This document shows positions 1 to 12,338 of a DNA stretch of 34,229 nt, one piece after another. Every line of letters begins with the position of its first letter. Position 1 is the stretch's first letter. Source of the DNA: Utricularia gibba (lineage: Eukaryota > Streptophyta > Magnoliopsida > Lamiales > Lentibulariaceae). The stretch spans positions 1 to 34,229 of the forward strand of contig NEEC01000075.1 in the NCBI GenBank assembly GCA_002189035.1, in the 5' to 3' direction. A program made the translations under genes and the position numbers. The notes beneath the pieces were generated by a model. It worked only from the letters and a program-made list of their open reading frames with translations. It had not been told where the DNA came from and searched no databases.

Positions 1-16
1 AAATCAAGTTGGAGTG

Positions 17-410
17 AGCCCTAGTTATTCCCAAATCAGCTTCATCGAGGAAACTGAAGCCTCGGAGGCGATAGACTGAGTTTTGGGTGTTGTCTGGAGA
101 ATTTGCTATATGCCTGTTGATGATACTTGATAGCTGGGTTAACAGAAGCCTGGAAGTGATTTAGTGAATGACCGGATGAAGTGACGTTGCGTTTGAGGGC
201 TACGGTTGGAAGTTGAAGAAAGCAGCTGCTTGGGATTCGGGAATTTCTTAAACGTAGTAGTGCAACAGCGTTCTTGAGGTTTTGTGGCTCTGTTGTATCT
301 TCGAAAGTCCCTAGATTTTGTTATCTAACAAGGGGACGGTAGTTTTTGCTCCCACGTTGGAAGTTTGGTTATACGTATGTGCTCGAGTCCTTGATCTTCA
401 GATTGCCTGA
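17..410 (+). pseudogene. Decayed duplicate of the UBP3/UBP4 promoter, first exon and start of intron 1
   Basis: This stretch aligns by eye with the start of the intact UBP gene at about 3897-4240. Matching landmarks in the same order are a CCCTAG..CCCAAATCAG block (19-41 and about 3911-3930), a CGGAGGCGA block, a CGGATGA(A/G)GTGAC block (172-185), a decayed GAAG(T/C)TG(A/G)AGAA block, and TGCAACAGCGTTCTTGAGGTTTT at 261-283 against the UBP exon 1 end, with one mismatch. The UBP start codon is lost (TTGAGG where the intact gene has ATGGGA) and about 100 nt of unrelated sequence sits inside. The GT donor corresponding to UBP exon 1 survives at 279-280, and an acceptor-like TTGATCTTCAG ends at 401, just before EFL1. 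It cannot encode a deubiquitinase. It may serve as promoter and 5' UTR of EFL1; that part is inference. Confidence 0.75.
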
Positions 411-436
411 AAGTGAGACAGTTTGAAAATCTTCCG

Positions 437-3400
437 ATGGAGAGGCTGGATGAGTGTGAAAATACCGATCTAAAATTTGTTCGTAACATATGCATCCTTG
501 CTCATGTTGATCATGGCAAGACTACTCTTGCTGACCATCTAATTGCTTCCTATGGAGGGGCGTGCTCCATCCAAAGCAAGCTGGTAAGCTCAGGTTCATG
601 GACTACTTGGATGAGGAGCAGAGGCGTGCCATAACGATGAAGAGCTCATCCATTGCTCTTCAATTCAGAGACCATTTTGTAAATTTAATTGATTCTCCAG
701 GACACATGGATTTCTGTAGCGAGGTTTCCACTGCTGCACGCGTGAGCGATGGTGCACTGGTTTTGGTGGATGCTGTTGAGGGTGTTCATATCCAGACGCA
801 TGCTGTTATGCGTCAAGCGTGGATTGAGAAACTGACCCCTTGTTTAGTATTGAATAAGATTGATAGACTGATTTCCGAGTTAAGATTGACTCCTATGGAA
901 GCTTATAATCGATTATTAAGGATAATCCATGAGGTTAATGGGATAGTGAGTGCCTACAAGTCTGAGAAATACTTATCTGATGTAGATTCAATTCTTTTCG
1001 TTACTCCATCCAGTGAAGGTGAAATTAATTACGAGCTCATTGAGGATGATGAGGAGGATACTTTTCAACCTCAAAAAGGAAATGTGGTCTTTGCTTGTGC
1101 CCTAGATGGATGGGGTTTGGGATATGTGACTTTGCTGATCTTTATGCATCTAAGCTTGGAGCTAGCACAACAGCGTTGCAGAAGGCACTTTGGGGGCCTA
1201 GATATTACATCGCAAAGACTAAAACAATTGTTGGCAAGAAAGGAGTTAGCAATATTGCAAAGGCAAAGCCTATGTTCGTGCAATTTGTTTTGGACCCACT
1301 TTGGCAGGTTTTTCATGCTACTTTGGAACCTGATGGTGATAGGGGATTACTTGAAAAACTTATCAAATCCTTTGGTTTATCTGTACCATCTCGTGATCTT
1401 CAAAATAAAGATCCAAAAGCTGTACTGCAGGCTGTCCTGAGTCGTTGGCTTCCTTTATCAGATGCAATATTGTCTATGGTTGTCAAGTGCATGCCTGACC
1501 CTGTGGCAGCTCAATCTTTCCGCATTCAGAGGTTGCTGCCAAAACAAGATATCGATAAAAATGGGGAAAGCAGTAATATTCTTGATGAAGCCAATTCTAC
1601 TAGAAAATCTGTTGAGGCTTGTGATTGCAGCCCTTCTGCGCCATGCATTGCATTTGTCTCTAAAATGTTTGCGCTTCCAATATCAATGCTTCCTCGTGGA
1701 GAGGTTTTGGACACTATGACTGATGATAGCGCATCAGGCGAGTTCTTTCTTGCATTTGCCAGGGTTTTTAGCGGGGTGTTCACTAAAGGCCAGAGAGTTT
1801 TTGTGCTTCTTCATTGTATGATCCACTTAAGGTGGGTTCAAATCAGAAGCATATTCAAGAAGCTGAGTTGCAAGGCTTATATCTCATGATGGGTCAAGGA
1901 CTCAAGCCCATTGCTTCTGCAAAGGCAGGCAGCATTGTTGCCATACGAGGTCTTGGGCAGCACATATTGAAGAGCGCCACTCTTTCGTCGACAGTTAATG
2001 CATGGCCTTTCTCAAGCATGGTTTTCCAAGTTTCACCTACACTGAGAGTGGCAATAGAGCCATCTGATCCTGGGGACATTAGTGCGCTTAGCAAAGGACT
2101 GCGGCTCTTAAATCGTGCTGACCCATTTGTGGAGGTCACGGTTTCTGCAAGGGGCGAGCATGTTCTTGCAGCAGCTGGAGAAGTTCACCTGGAGAGATGC
2201 ATAAAAGATTTGAAGGAGAGGTTTGCAAAAGTTAGTTTAGAAGTCTCCTCCTCTTGTTTCTTACAAAGAGACAATTCAGGGTGATGCTGCATATCCTTGG
2301 GAAAATCACAAGCTGTTAACTTGCACCTCTGACTTCGTGGAAAGGACAACGCCCAATGGGCGAGGTGTTGTTCGTGTGCAGGTTCTTAAACTTCCCAATC
2401 CTCTCACGGAGCTTCTTGATAAAAGTTCTGAATTACTTGGAGAATTAATCAGAGGAAACTCTAAACAGACCGATAAAATCCTAGGAACATCAGTAAGCAG
2501 TTCAGAGGATGGTAACCTAACTGAGACACTGAAGGAGAAAATGGTCGAGGCAGTGGAAAATGATATTTCAGCTAGAGTAAATGAGGTCGGAGGTGATAAG
2601 ATTGAGAAGTATAGAAAGGAGTGGAGTAATATTTTCAGGAGAATATGGGCACTTTGGTCCGAGTGAAGTTGGCCCCAATATTCTTTTAACTCCTGGAAAG
2701 GGAAAAACGTTGGACGGTGCTGCTCTTATTAGTGGCCCCCCTCATGTATCTGAGAAGCTAGGTTTTGTGATGCCGGTGAGAGTCAGAGTTCTTCGTCAGA
2801 ATCATCTGTTACTGAAGAAATGTTGCTGAAAGAAGCCGAGAATCTGGAGAGCAGTGTGCTGTCTGGATTTCAGTTGGCCACTTCCTCTGGTCCCTTATGT
2901 GATGAACCTATGTGGGGCTTGGCCTTCATTGTGGAAGCCATCATTTCTCCGGTTGATCATCAGCCGTTGACAGATGATGCTGTTTCCTATCAGCAACCTG
3001 ATCAGTACGGATTATTTGCTGGCCAGGTTATGACAGCAGTTAAAGAAGCTTGTCGAGCAGCCGTACTCAAAGGCAAACCTAGACTCGTTGAAGCATGGTA
3101 CTTCTGTGAACTGAACACCCCACAGAACATCTGGGATCAATGTACGCTGTCCTGGCTCGAAGAAGGGCTAGAGTTATCAAAGAAGAGATGCAGGAAGGTT
3201 CCTCCCTCTTCACTGTACATGCATATGTTCCGGTTGCAGAGAGTTTTGGCTTTGCGGATGAGCTGAGACGATGGACGTCCGGAGCATCCAGCGCACTGCT
3301 GGTTTTCAGTCACTGGGAAACACTCAACGAGGACCCCTTCTTCGTGCCTAAAACAGAAGAGGAAGTCGAGGAGTATGGAGATGGCTCCAGCGTGCCCCAG

Positions 3401-3511
3401 AACATGGCAAGAAAGCTTATCGATGCTGTGAGGAGGCGAAAAGGTCTGCCAGTTGAGGAGAAAGTCGTCCAACATGCGACCAAGCAGAGAACATTGGCCC
3501 GCAAAGTCTAG
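437..3511 (+). CDS. EFL1: EFL1-type ribosome-assembly GTPase, full length but interrupted by seven frameshifts
   Basis: EF-2/EF-G-like GTPase of the EFL1/RIA1 family. In other eukaryotes it acts with SBDS to release eIF6 from pre-60S ribosomes in the cytoplasm. Seen: P-loop [10 protein letters not shown], switch DSPGHMDF, G4 NKID, the domain III/IV motif GEVHLERC, and a C-terminal EF-G domain ending KQRTLARKV. Start ATG 437 precedes [18 protein letters not shown]. The span corresponds to about 1025 codons, close to the roughly 1000 of plant homologues. The coding phase changes at about 557-560 (G run), 1116-1118 (T run), 1807-1808 (T run), 2247-2248 (CC), 2653-2655 (extra T), 2767 (single G) and 3118-3121 (C run). 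Apart from these changes no stop codon interrupts the homologous frame. No introns are seen. Either a young pseudogene or an intact gene with base-calling indels. Confidence 0.85.
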
Positions 3512-4018
3512 CCAGAAGACCAATTTTGGTATATCATCAAATGGCTCATGATAATTTTTTTTATAAAAATTAAGTTGTTTAATTTTTTATTAAATATAAT
3601 AATTTTGTACTTTTAAAGTTATTAAATTTCAATTTTTATTTTTTTAAATATTATTTTGAAAAAATATTTCTCAATAATTTATATCAAACGGATCAAATAT
3701 TTCTTTCTAATAAAAAAATAACATGCGGTTGTTTTTTTTGGTCAAATAACGTGGAATTTTTAATTTTTGTATTCCTCCCTTTTTATATTGCTAAAATGAA
3801 AATGCATGCACAAGGTAATATTAATTTATTTAAATATTATTTTTTCGAGTACAACATGGGAGCGTGCAATATTTCTCCTCTATTTACGTTTCTGATATCT
3901 GACGATCGAACCCTAGCTATCCCAAATCAGGCTTACCGTGGCGGGTGATTTTGTTGGAGGAACAGCAGAATCGCGGAGGCGAGATGGAGTGAGTGATCGG
4001 ATGAGGTGACAGTTAATT
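3512..4018. other. AT-rich spacer and 5' region of the UBP gene
   Basis: 3540-3860 is very AT-rich with many T and A runs and no coding signal. From about 3880 the sequence turns mixed and is homologous to 17-180 upstream of EFL1; it is the likely promoter and 5' UTR of the UBP gene starting at 4019. An out-of-frame ATG at 3984 (ATGGAG) lies in this leader. Confidence 0.6.
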
Positions 4019-6396
4019 ATGGGAGCGACGGGTTCGAAGCTGGAGAAGGCATTGGGCGACCAATTTCCTGAGGGCGAGCGCTACTTTGGACTTGAGAATT
4101 TCGGAAACACGTGTTACTGCAACAGCGTTCTTCAGGTTTTCTGGCTTGTTGAGTTATTTTAGTTATGTTGTTGGGGCCGATTGTGCTCCTGTATTTCCCC
4201 TCTACTTGGGCGAATTTATTCATGCGTGACCCTGATCGCCAAAGTCGCGTTTTTTTTTCCCCAAAGCGGGAGTTTATGAAGTTCCGTTAAGGTTGTTCTC
4301 GGTTGCATGTTTTTCACAATTAATGCTAATGAGTATATGAGTATCATGATAGCGGTACTGTTAGAATGTGTTACCTGATCGTCATGTTCGTCATATCTTG
4401 AACAAACTGCGAGGTTTTTTGTTATTCTGGTACCAAATCGTTTCTGGTATTCTACTACTGATTACTTCTGTAGATGAGACCATCTTGCCCTGATCTATTT
4501 CCACACCTCCCTGAAATTAGCAGTATCCATTTGCTGGTTCTTTTTTGTTTTCCGACACCTAGGATGTGAATCCTTTTCACTATTTTTTCGTCTTGGATTC
4601 AACATTGTTCTTTATTCTAATTGCTTCTTCCTATTTTCATGTACTTATTCCCACAATATCATTGAAATTCTTCTTTGCAATAATAATTGTTGCTTTTTTA
4701 GGCACTCTATTTCTGTGTTCCTTTTCGGGAACAGTTGCTGGAGTACCATTCAACTAACAAAGGTCCTATTGATGCAGAAGAAAACTTGTTAACATGCCTA
4801 GCGGACTTGTTTTTGCAGGTATTTTTTTTTTCAAAGGGTGAAATATATTGATGTGCAGTATACAACTGATTTAGGATTCTGGATTATGGATGTGCATTAT
4901 GCCACTCATTCCGTAAACTGAGTAGTCTGTGGTCGGAGTATATGTGTATGTATTCATGGCTTTTTGTGAACTTTAATTGTATGCTTGTTGATGCAGTGTC
5001 TCCAATTTGTTTTCCACCTAATATGTTGCTGTTCTCTAAGTTTCAGATTAATTTTTATTCCTAATTTTATTTGTAGATTAGTACACAGAAGAAGAAAACT
5101 GGTGTTCTTGCTCCAAAACGTTTTGTTCAGCGTCTGAGGAAGCAAAATGAAATTTTTCGCAGTTACATGCACCAGGTTTTTCCATTGATCTTCCTTAAAA
5201 AATATATTTTCGATCCTCATTATGCTTTCGTTATATACACCTATGCTTGTTCTTTGCCCTTAGAGCTCAGTGGTTTTTATTTCTTTTCAAAGTGTAATGA
5301 GTTGAGATGATGTTTTATGTGCAGGATGCTCACGAGTTCTTGAATTATTTGCTGAATGAGCTTGTTGACATCGTGGAGAAAGAAGCTGGAGCTGCCAAAA
5401 GTGATCAAGAAACTTCTCAGAATGGACCAAAAAATGGGGTTTCCAATGGCCATCATAAGGAGCCCCTTATTACCTGGGTGCACAAAAGTTTCCAGGTGAG
5501 TTGAGTTTGGTGGTTATCATTGAATTGGAACCTTTCTGAATTGTCAGTCAGGTGTATCAATGTGTAATTCTATGTTGGGTAAGGGTGTCTTCTCTGTTGT
5601 CTGTTTGTTTTGTTTTTCTTGTGGCAGTGGGATCTTTCTTGAAAATATGTTGTTAAATTGGCTGTCGTTTTTGTCATTCACTTCCATATTATGTGACGGC
5701 CCAGGGATTATTGACGAATGAAACAAGGTGCTTATGCTGTGAGACAGTGACGGCAAGAGATGAAACGTTTCTTGACTTGAGCCTTGATATTGAGCAGAAT
5801 AGTTCAATTACTAGTTGCCTTAAAAACTTCAGCTCCACCGAAACATTGAATGCTGAGGACAAATTCTTCTGTGATAAATGCTGCAGGTTAGTCGTGTTTT
5901 TTTCTCATAAAGACTGTGACAATCTTTTACCTCTCTTTGCAAAAGACTGAACCCCGCTTTACAGAGAATAAGGATTGTTTTGCATTGCAGCTTGCAAGAG
6001 GCACAAAAAAGAATGAAGATAAAAAGGCCACCCCAGATTCTAGTCATACATCTGAAAAGATTCAAGTACATAGAACAGTTGGGACGCTATAAGAAGCTGT
6101 CATATCGCGTTGTGTTCCCTCTGGAGCTCAAACTCAGCAACACAGTCGAAGATGCAGATGCTGAGTACTCATTGTTTGCTGTTGTGGTCCATGTGGGAAG
6201 CGGTCCCAACCATGGCCACTATGTAAGTCTTGTAAAGAGCCACAACCATTGGTTGTTTTTTGATGACGAAAACGTCGAGATGATCGACGAATCAGCCGTC
6301 CAAACATTCTTCGGGTCATCCCAAGAGTACTCCAGTAACACAGATCATGGCTACATCTTGCTCTATGAACGGCTCATCCCCAGTTCCAGCTCCTGA
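4019..6396 (+). CDS. UBP3/4: Ubiquitin-specific protease of the UBP3/UBP4 type
   Basis: Cysteine-type deubiquitinase (USP/UBP, C19 family) that cleaves ubiquitin from substrates. Arabidopsis UBP3 and UBP4 are nuclear and redundantly needed for pollen development. Exons: 4019-4135, 4702-4818, 5077-5175, 5325-5495, 5705-5886, 5991-6396, all GT-AG, giving 363 residues, the usual size for this pair. Seen: Cys box [13 protein letters not shown] with catalytic Cys at residue 32, [13 protein letters not shown], two Cys pairs (CLCC and CDKCC) that probably bind zinc, and a His box [12 protein letters not shown] near residue 304 followed by [11 protein letters not shown]. The N-terminus MGATGSK fits an N-myristoylation pattern. 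The sequence is highly conserved with no damage. Several AATAAA-like signals follow (about 6592, 6680, 6746). Confidence 0.96.
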
Positions 6397-7148
6397 TATA
6401 GCCACCCCGTTGTCAGCCTATTGGTGAGCATATCTTGCCCCATCCCCTGTACTGCTTTTTTCTTCACGGCCGGTGCAAGTGCACTTTTTTCATGGGGCTT
6501 CTTTCCTTTTACTTTCGGAGCATTCGAGTTGTGTTCCTTGGAGACATTGTATAGTGGAGGATGCTGCTGTAGTGCAGATTGATCGGCCTCAAATAAAGGA
6601 GGAAGATGACCATGATGATGATGATGACAAATAGAGTGCAGATGATTTATAGGATGTGGACTCTGTGTAGACTGTAGATCAATAAACCTTTTTGCAAACC
6701 TTTGAAAAGGTTTTCGCCCCAAGTACTTTGTATGCTAATATTAACAATAAATCTTTTATTTTTATTATAAAAATTCAGAATATTTTGAGCTAAATGCTAA
6801 TATTACTAGATGTGAAATAGACAAAATTATATACTTGTCATTTTTTAAGGATAATATTTTTTAAAAAATACGCGTAATAGTCAAATGATATAAATTTTAT
6901 TAATGATTGCATACTTATTTTATTAGTACTAATAATCTCAATATTCTACGAAATACTTATTTTTTAATATAATTAATAGTCGGAGTTTCTTTATTTATTC
7001 ATAGTAATTTGAATTACTATATGTAGGAGCATATGAGGGGGGTGACGCCGTGACGGACAGCGTTGTACGTTAATCCCTACATCAGAAATTTTCCAGCCGC
7101 TGTTTCTCTTTCCGTGCCGGCGAATCTCAAGAACCGCCGAAGGCTGGG
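6397..7148. other. UBP 3' UTR, AT-rich spacer, CDKC promoter and leader
   Basis: 6397-6760 is the likely UBP 3' UTR, with a GATGAT-type repeat at 6609-6628 and AATAAA-like signals. 6760-7010 is AT-rich and shows nothing recognisable. 7020-7148 is GC-richer and is the likely CDKC 5' UTR. Confidence 0.5.
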
Positions 7149-10100
7149 ATGGCGGGAGTTGCGGCAATGAATAACCAGTTGAATATGGATGAGTGGCCCT
7201 CTTGGGGTTCCCGGAGCGTCGAATGCTTTGAAAAGCTAGAGCAGATTGGAGAAGGAACTTATGGGTTAGTTGCAATTTGTGTATGATTTGGATGCTTAAA
7301 TTTGAGATGCCCGCATGACCTTCTGGGTATCGTGGTTACAGGGTTGATTGGGTTTTTTGGCACGTTGTATTTTATTGAGGGGCAGTTTATTTCTGTATTT
7401 TTTGGTGTTGGAATCGTTTCCGATCTGTTCCCTTTTAGATGAGGCAAATTAACGAGCCCTAGGGCTGACTTTGAGCATTCAGTGGTTGTGCGTGTTACAG
7501 TCAACTGTATTGCGTATGCCGAGTAGGGTTTTATTGGTGTGGTAATTGCAGAAATAATGTAAATTTTGCGGTCAGCTTGTCGTGTAGTCTGAATGTGTTC
7601 TATTTGTATGTGACAAATGTGAAGCATGCCTGAGTAAAATCATTCTGTTGTCTCATTCCACTCATCCCAAGGTAATACTTTAATTGGCTGAGTAGTGGAG
7701 AAGTGTAAAATTGGACAGATAGCTATATAGCTTATTCAAACTCTAAAAACAACATCTATGCGAGAGATGGCAGAGGTATCCCGTGTATGGGTAAATGGTT
7801 CTTGTCACATAGTTTGCTTTTGCTGAAGCTAACTTTGGACTCTCTTTCTCGTATTATTCGCTTGAATTATTTGACTAGTCTATTTTTTCTTCGTGTATCT
7901 AATTTTTTTTCATGCTTCATACAGCCAGGTCTACATGGCTAAAGAAAAGGAAACTGGTGATATTGTTGCGCTTAAAAAGATACGCATGGACAATGAGAAA
8001 GAAGGGGTACGTGTTCAGTCCGTTTCATTGGAACGTTTATTCAAATTTTGTCTTAAACGCCGTTGTTTCTTTCTTTCTTTTTTTTTCTCTTTCCCATTTT
8101 TGCAGTTCCCTATTACTGCAATTCGAGAAATCAAGATCTTGAAGAAGTTGCATCATGAAAATGTTATTAAGTTGAAAGAGATAGTGTCATCTCCTGGTAA
8201 TTCCTTTTTAATGCAAGTTTTCGGAGAATTATCTTTGTCTATGGTGCTTTGTAATATGATTTTTTATTGCTTTGTAGGTCGTGAAGATGATGAGAATGGA
8301 AAGCCTGGTAATAATTAAACGTTAGTCGTATGATATGACCTCTAAATTGAGCTAAATGCTATGTTGTTATAACTGCAGACAATAACAAGTACAAGGGTAA
8401 CATCTACATGGTCTTTGAGTACATGGACCATGACTTAACTGGCCTTGCTGATCGTCCTGGTTTAAGATTTACAGTTCCTCAGATAAAAGTACACAAATAA
8501 GCGAACATTAATGAACTCTAAATTTATGTGCGGAATTATGACCATCGACATTTATCTGCAGTGTTATATGAAGCAGTTGCTCACCGGTCTTCATTATTGT
8601 CATGTGCATCAAGTTCTTCACAGGGATATTAAAGGTTTTGCGTGTACCCATTTTTCTTTCTTTGTTGGTATACTTTAAGATGTATTAGGTTATATGCAAT
8701 TGCTCTGCAGGGTCAAATCTTCTGATTGACAATGAGGGGAATCTGAAGCTCGCTGATTTTGGCCTTGCACGCTCTTTTTCCAATGCTGTAAATGCCAACC
8801 TTACAAATCGTGTAATTACGTTGTGGTATAGGTAATATATATGTGTCGTGCTCATGATGAACTTTATTCTTTCTTAGCTCTAGATTGAGTTTGGTCGAAA
8901 TTTCACATCCTGTGTTGTTTAGACCTCCAGAGTTGCTTCTAGGTGCCACGAAATATGGCCCTGCTGTTGACATGTGGTCCGTTGGCTGCATTTTCGCTGA
9001 GCTGTTGTATGGGAAACCAATACTACCAGGGAAAACTGAGGTTAGTATCATCTTTATCATCAAGTGGATTAGTGATAGCGTCTATAGCATCACGCTAAAG
9101 GCTGCGCGATTTCCCTTGTCATTTACTAGAAACTATAAACTTCGTGGCATTGCAATTTGGCATGCGCATTCTTTTCCTGCCAAAACATTTTGCAGCTCTC
9201 CATACTTGATTTTCATGCTCATGTACGTGTGCTTGTATAATCATGCATTTTCCAACGTGGCAGCCAGAACAGTTAAACAAAATATTTGAGCTATGTGGTA
9301 CACCTGATGAGGTTTCTTGGCCTGGTGTCTCCAAGATACCATGGTATCATAAGTTTAAGCCCGCTCATCAGATGAAAAAGAGAATTCGGGAGGTCTTCAG
9401 ACAGTTAAGGACACAGAGTATATTGATTACTTGTTGTATGCTCTGCTCGAATTGTTGTTTCATAAAATGCTTATTTGCAATGCAGCTTTGACCGGCATGC
9501 TCTAGATCTGTTGGAAAAAATGTTGGTTCTTGACCCCGCCCAGGTATGTTATTTCTTAAAAACCAACTGCATATTTATGTCTCGTTCTGTGGTTTCGATT
9601 TTTCTCACGGCGTTCTGTTTGAATGCTTAAAACCAAGTTGATTAGAGCGTTTTTCTGTCTGGGATCTATAGAGGATTTCAGCGAAGGATGCCCTGGATGC
9701 CGAATATTTCTGGGTCAATCCGTTGCCATGTGATCCAAAAAGGTATGCTAAACATTCAGTGGTTTCCTTGTAATTTCGTTAAGTTTATGCATCCACAAAG
9801 TGAATACTAAGGATTTGGAATTGCCGTCTACTGAGCTAACCTTTTTTCTCAGTTTGCCGAAATATGAATCGTCTCATGAGTTCCAGACGAAGAAAAGGCG
9901 ACAACAGCAAAGACAAAATGAAGAAGCCGCAAAAAGACAGAAGCTGCCACATCCGCAGCAACATGCTCGTTTGCCTCCTATCCAACAGACTGGTCAGCCG
10001 CATCCTCAGAACTGGAATACTTCCGGTCACCAAATGAACAATCCTGCTGCAGGTGGGGTAAGCCATCATCACTATGGAAAGCAGCCTCACGGCCCTCCCG

Positions 10101-10357
10101 GCGGCAATAGCCGATACCCTGCAGGTGGGACTGCTGCTGGTGGTTACTACCAAGATCGTGGAAATTATCCTGGTGGACCATATCCACAACCAGTGAGAGG
10201 GCCGCCTCCATATCCAGGGAGCAGTGCTCCAAATGCCCACAGAGGTAGTTCAGCCGGATACGGTGCACCTCCGAGCTACCCGCAGGGAGGACAGTACGGA
10301 GGCTCTGGTGGTCGGAATTCGAACCCCCCTGGTGGCAACAGAAACCAGTACGGTTGA
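7149..10357 (+). CDS. CDKC: Cyclin-dependent kinase C (CDK9-like, PITAIRE type)
   Basis: Ser/Thr kinase of the plant CDKC group. With cyclin T it phosphorylates the RNA polymerase II C-terminal domain in the nucleus, affecting elongation and splicing. Exons: 7149-7264, 7925-8006, 8106-8196, 8278-8307, 8379-8488, 8562-8634, 8711-8831, 8923-9040, 9264-9403, 9486-9543, 9672-9742, 9853-10357; phases agree throughout and give 504 residues, matching family length. Seen: glycine loop GEGTYG (34-39), catalytic Lys in IVALKK, the diagnostic PITAIRE helix, HRDIK (163-167), DFG (183-185), activating Thr about 199 in NLTNRV, and [10 protein letters not shown]. The last exon holds a basic stretch (KKRRQQQRQ) and a Pro/Gly/Tyr/Gln-rich low-complexity tail typical of CDKC. 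Exon 4 is only 30 nt. Convergent with RABH1. Confidence 0.97.
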
Positions 10358-10729
10358 GAGTGGTGGCATGTACGGTGCAATGGAAGTTCAACCGGCACCA
10401 ACCCACCTGTGCAACATCAGATAACTCAATCAGATTGCTAGATGACTTGTAAAGGGACGTGGTCGTGCTCGTTAGTCGTTGTACATTTTTTTAACAGACA
10501 GTTTATTCTTCAACAGCAGAAACCAGTTCCATGTCATCATTGCTTCGCATCTCTACGTTGATAATTGAAGACAAATGCCCCTAATTTATTAGCTCTCTGG
10601 ACTCCAGGATATGTGAAAATGAATGACCGTGAAAAAAAAATTCTGTTTTCGAGTTAGATGGGGGCTCGACAAGCATCAATCTTTTACATCCCCAACTTGC
10701 TCTTCGTGCGTCTCCAGTTCTCTTTGTGT
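10358..10729. other. Convergent 3' UTRs of CDKC and RABH1
   Basis: About 370 nt separate the two stop codons. No ORF with coding character is seen. The 3' ends of both transcripts must lie here and may overlap. Confidence 0.5.

Positions 10730-12338
<1,609 letters not shown>

Noticed and set aside
562-3266. Treating each EFL1 open frame as a separate gene
   Set aside because: The pieces are consecutive parts of one conserved GTPase in family order, broken only by 1-2 nt phase changes.
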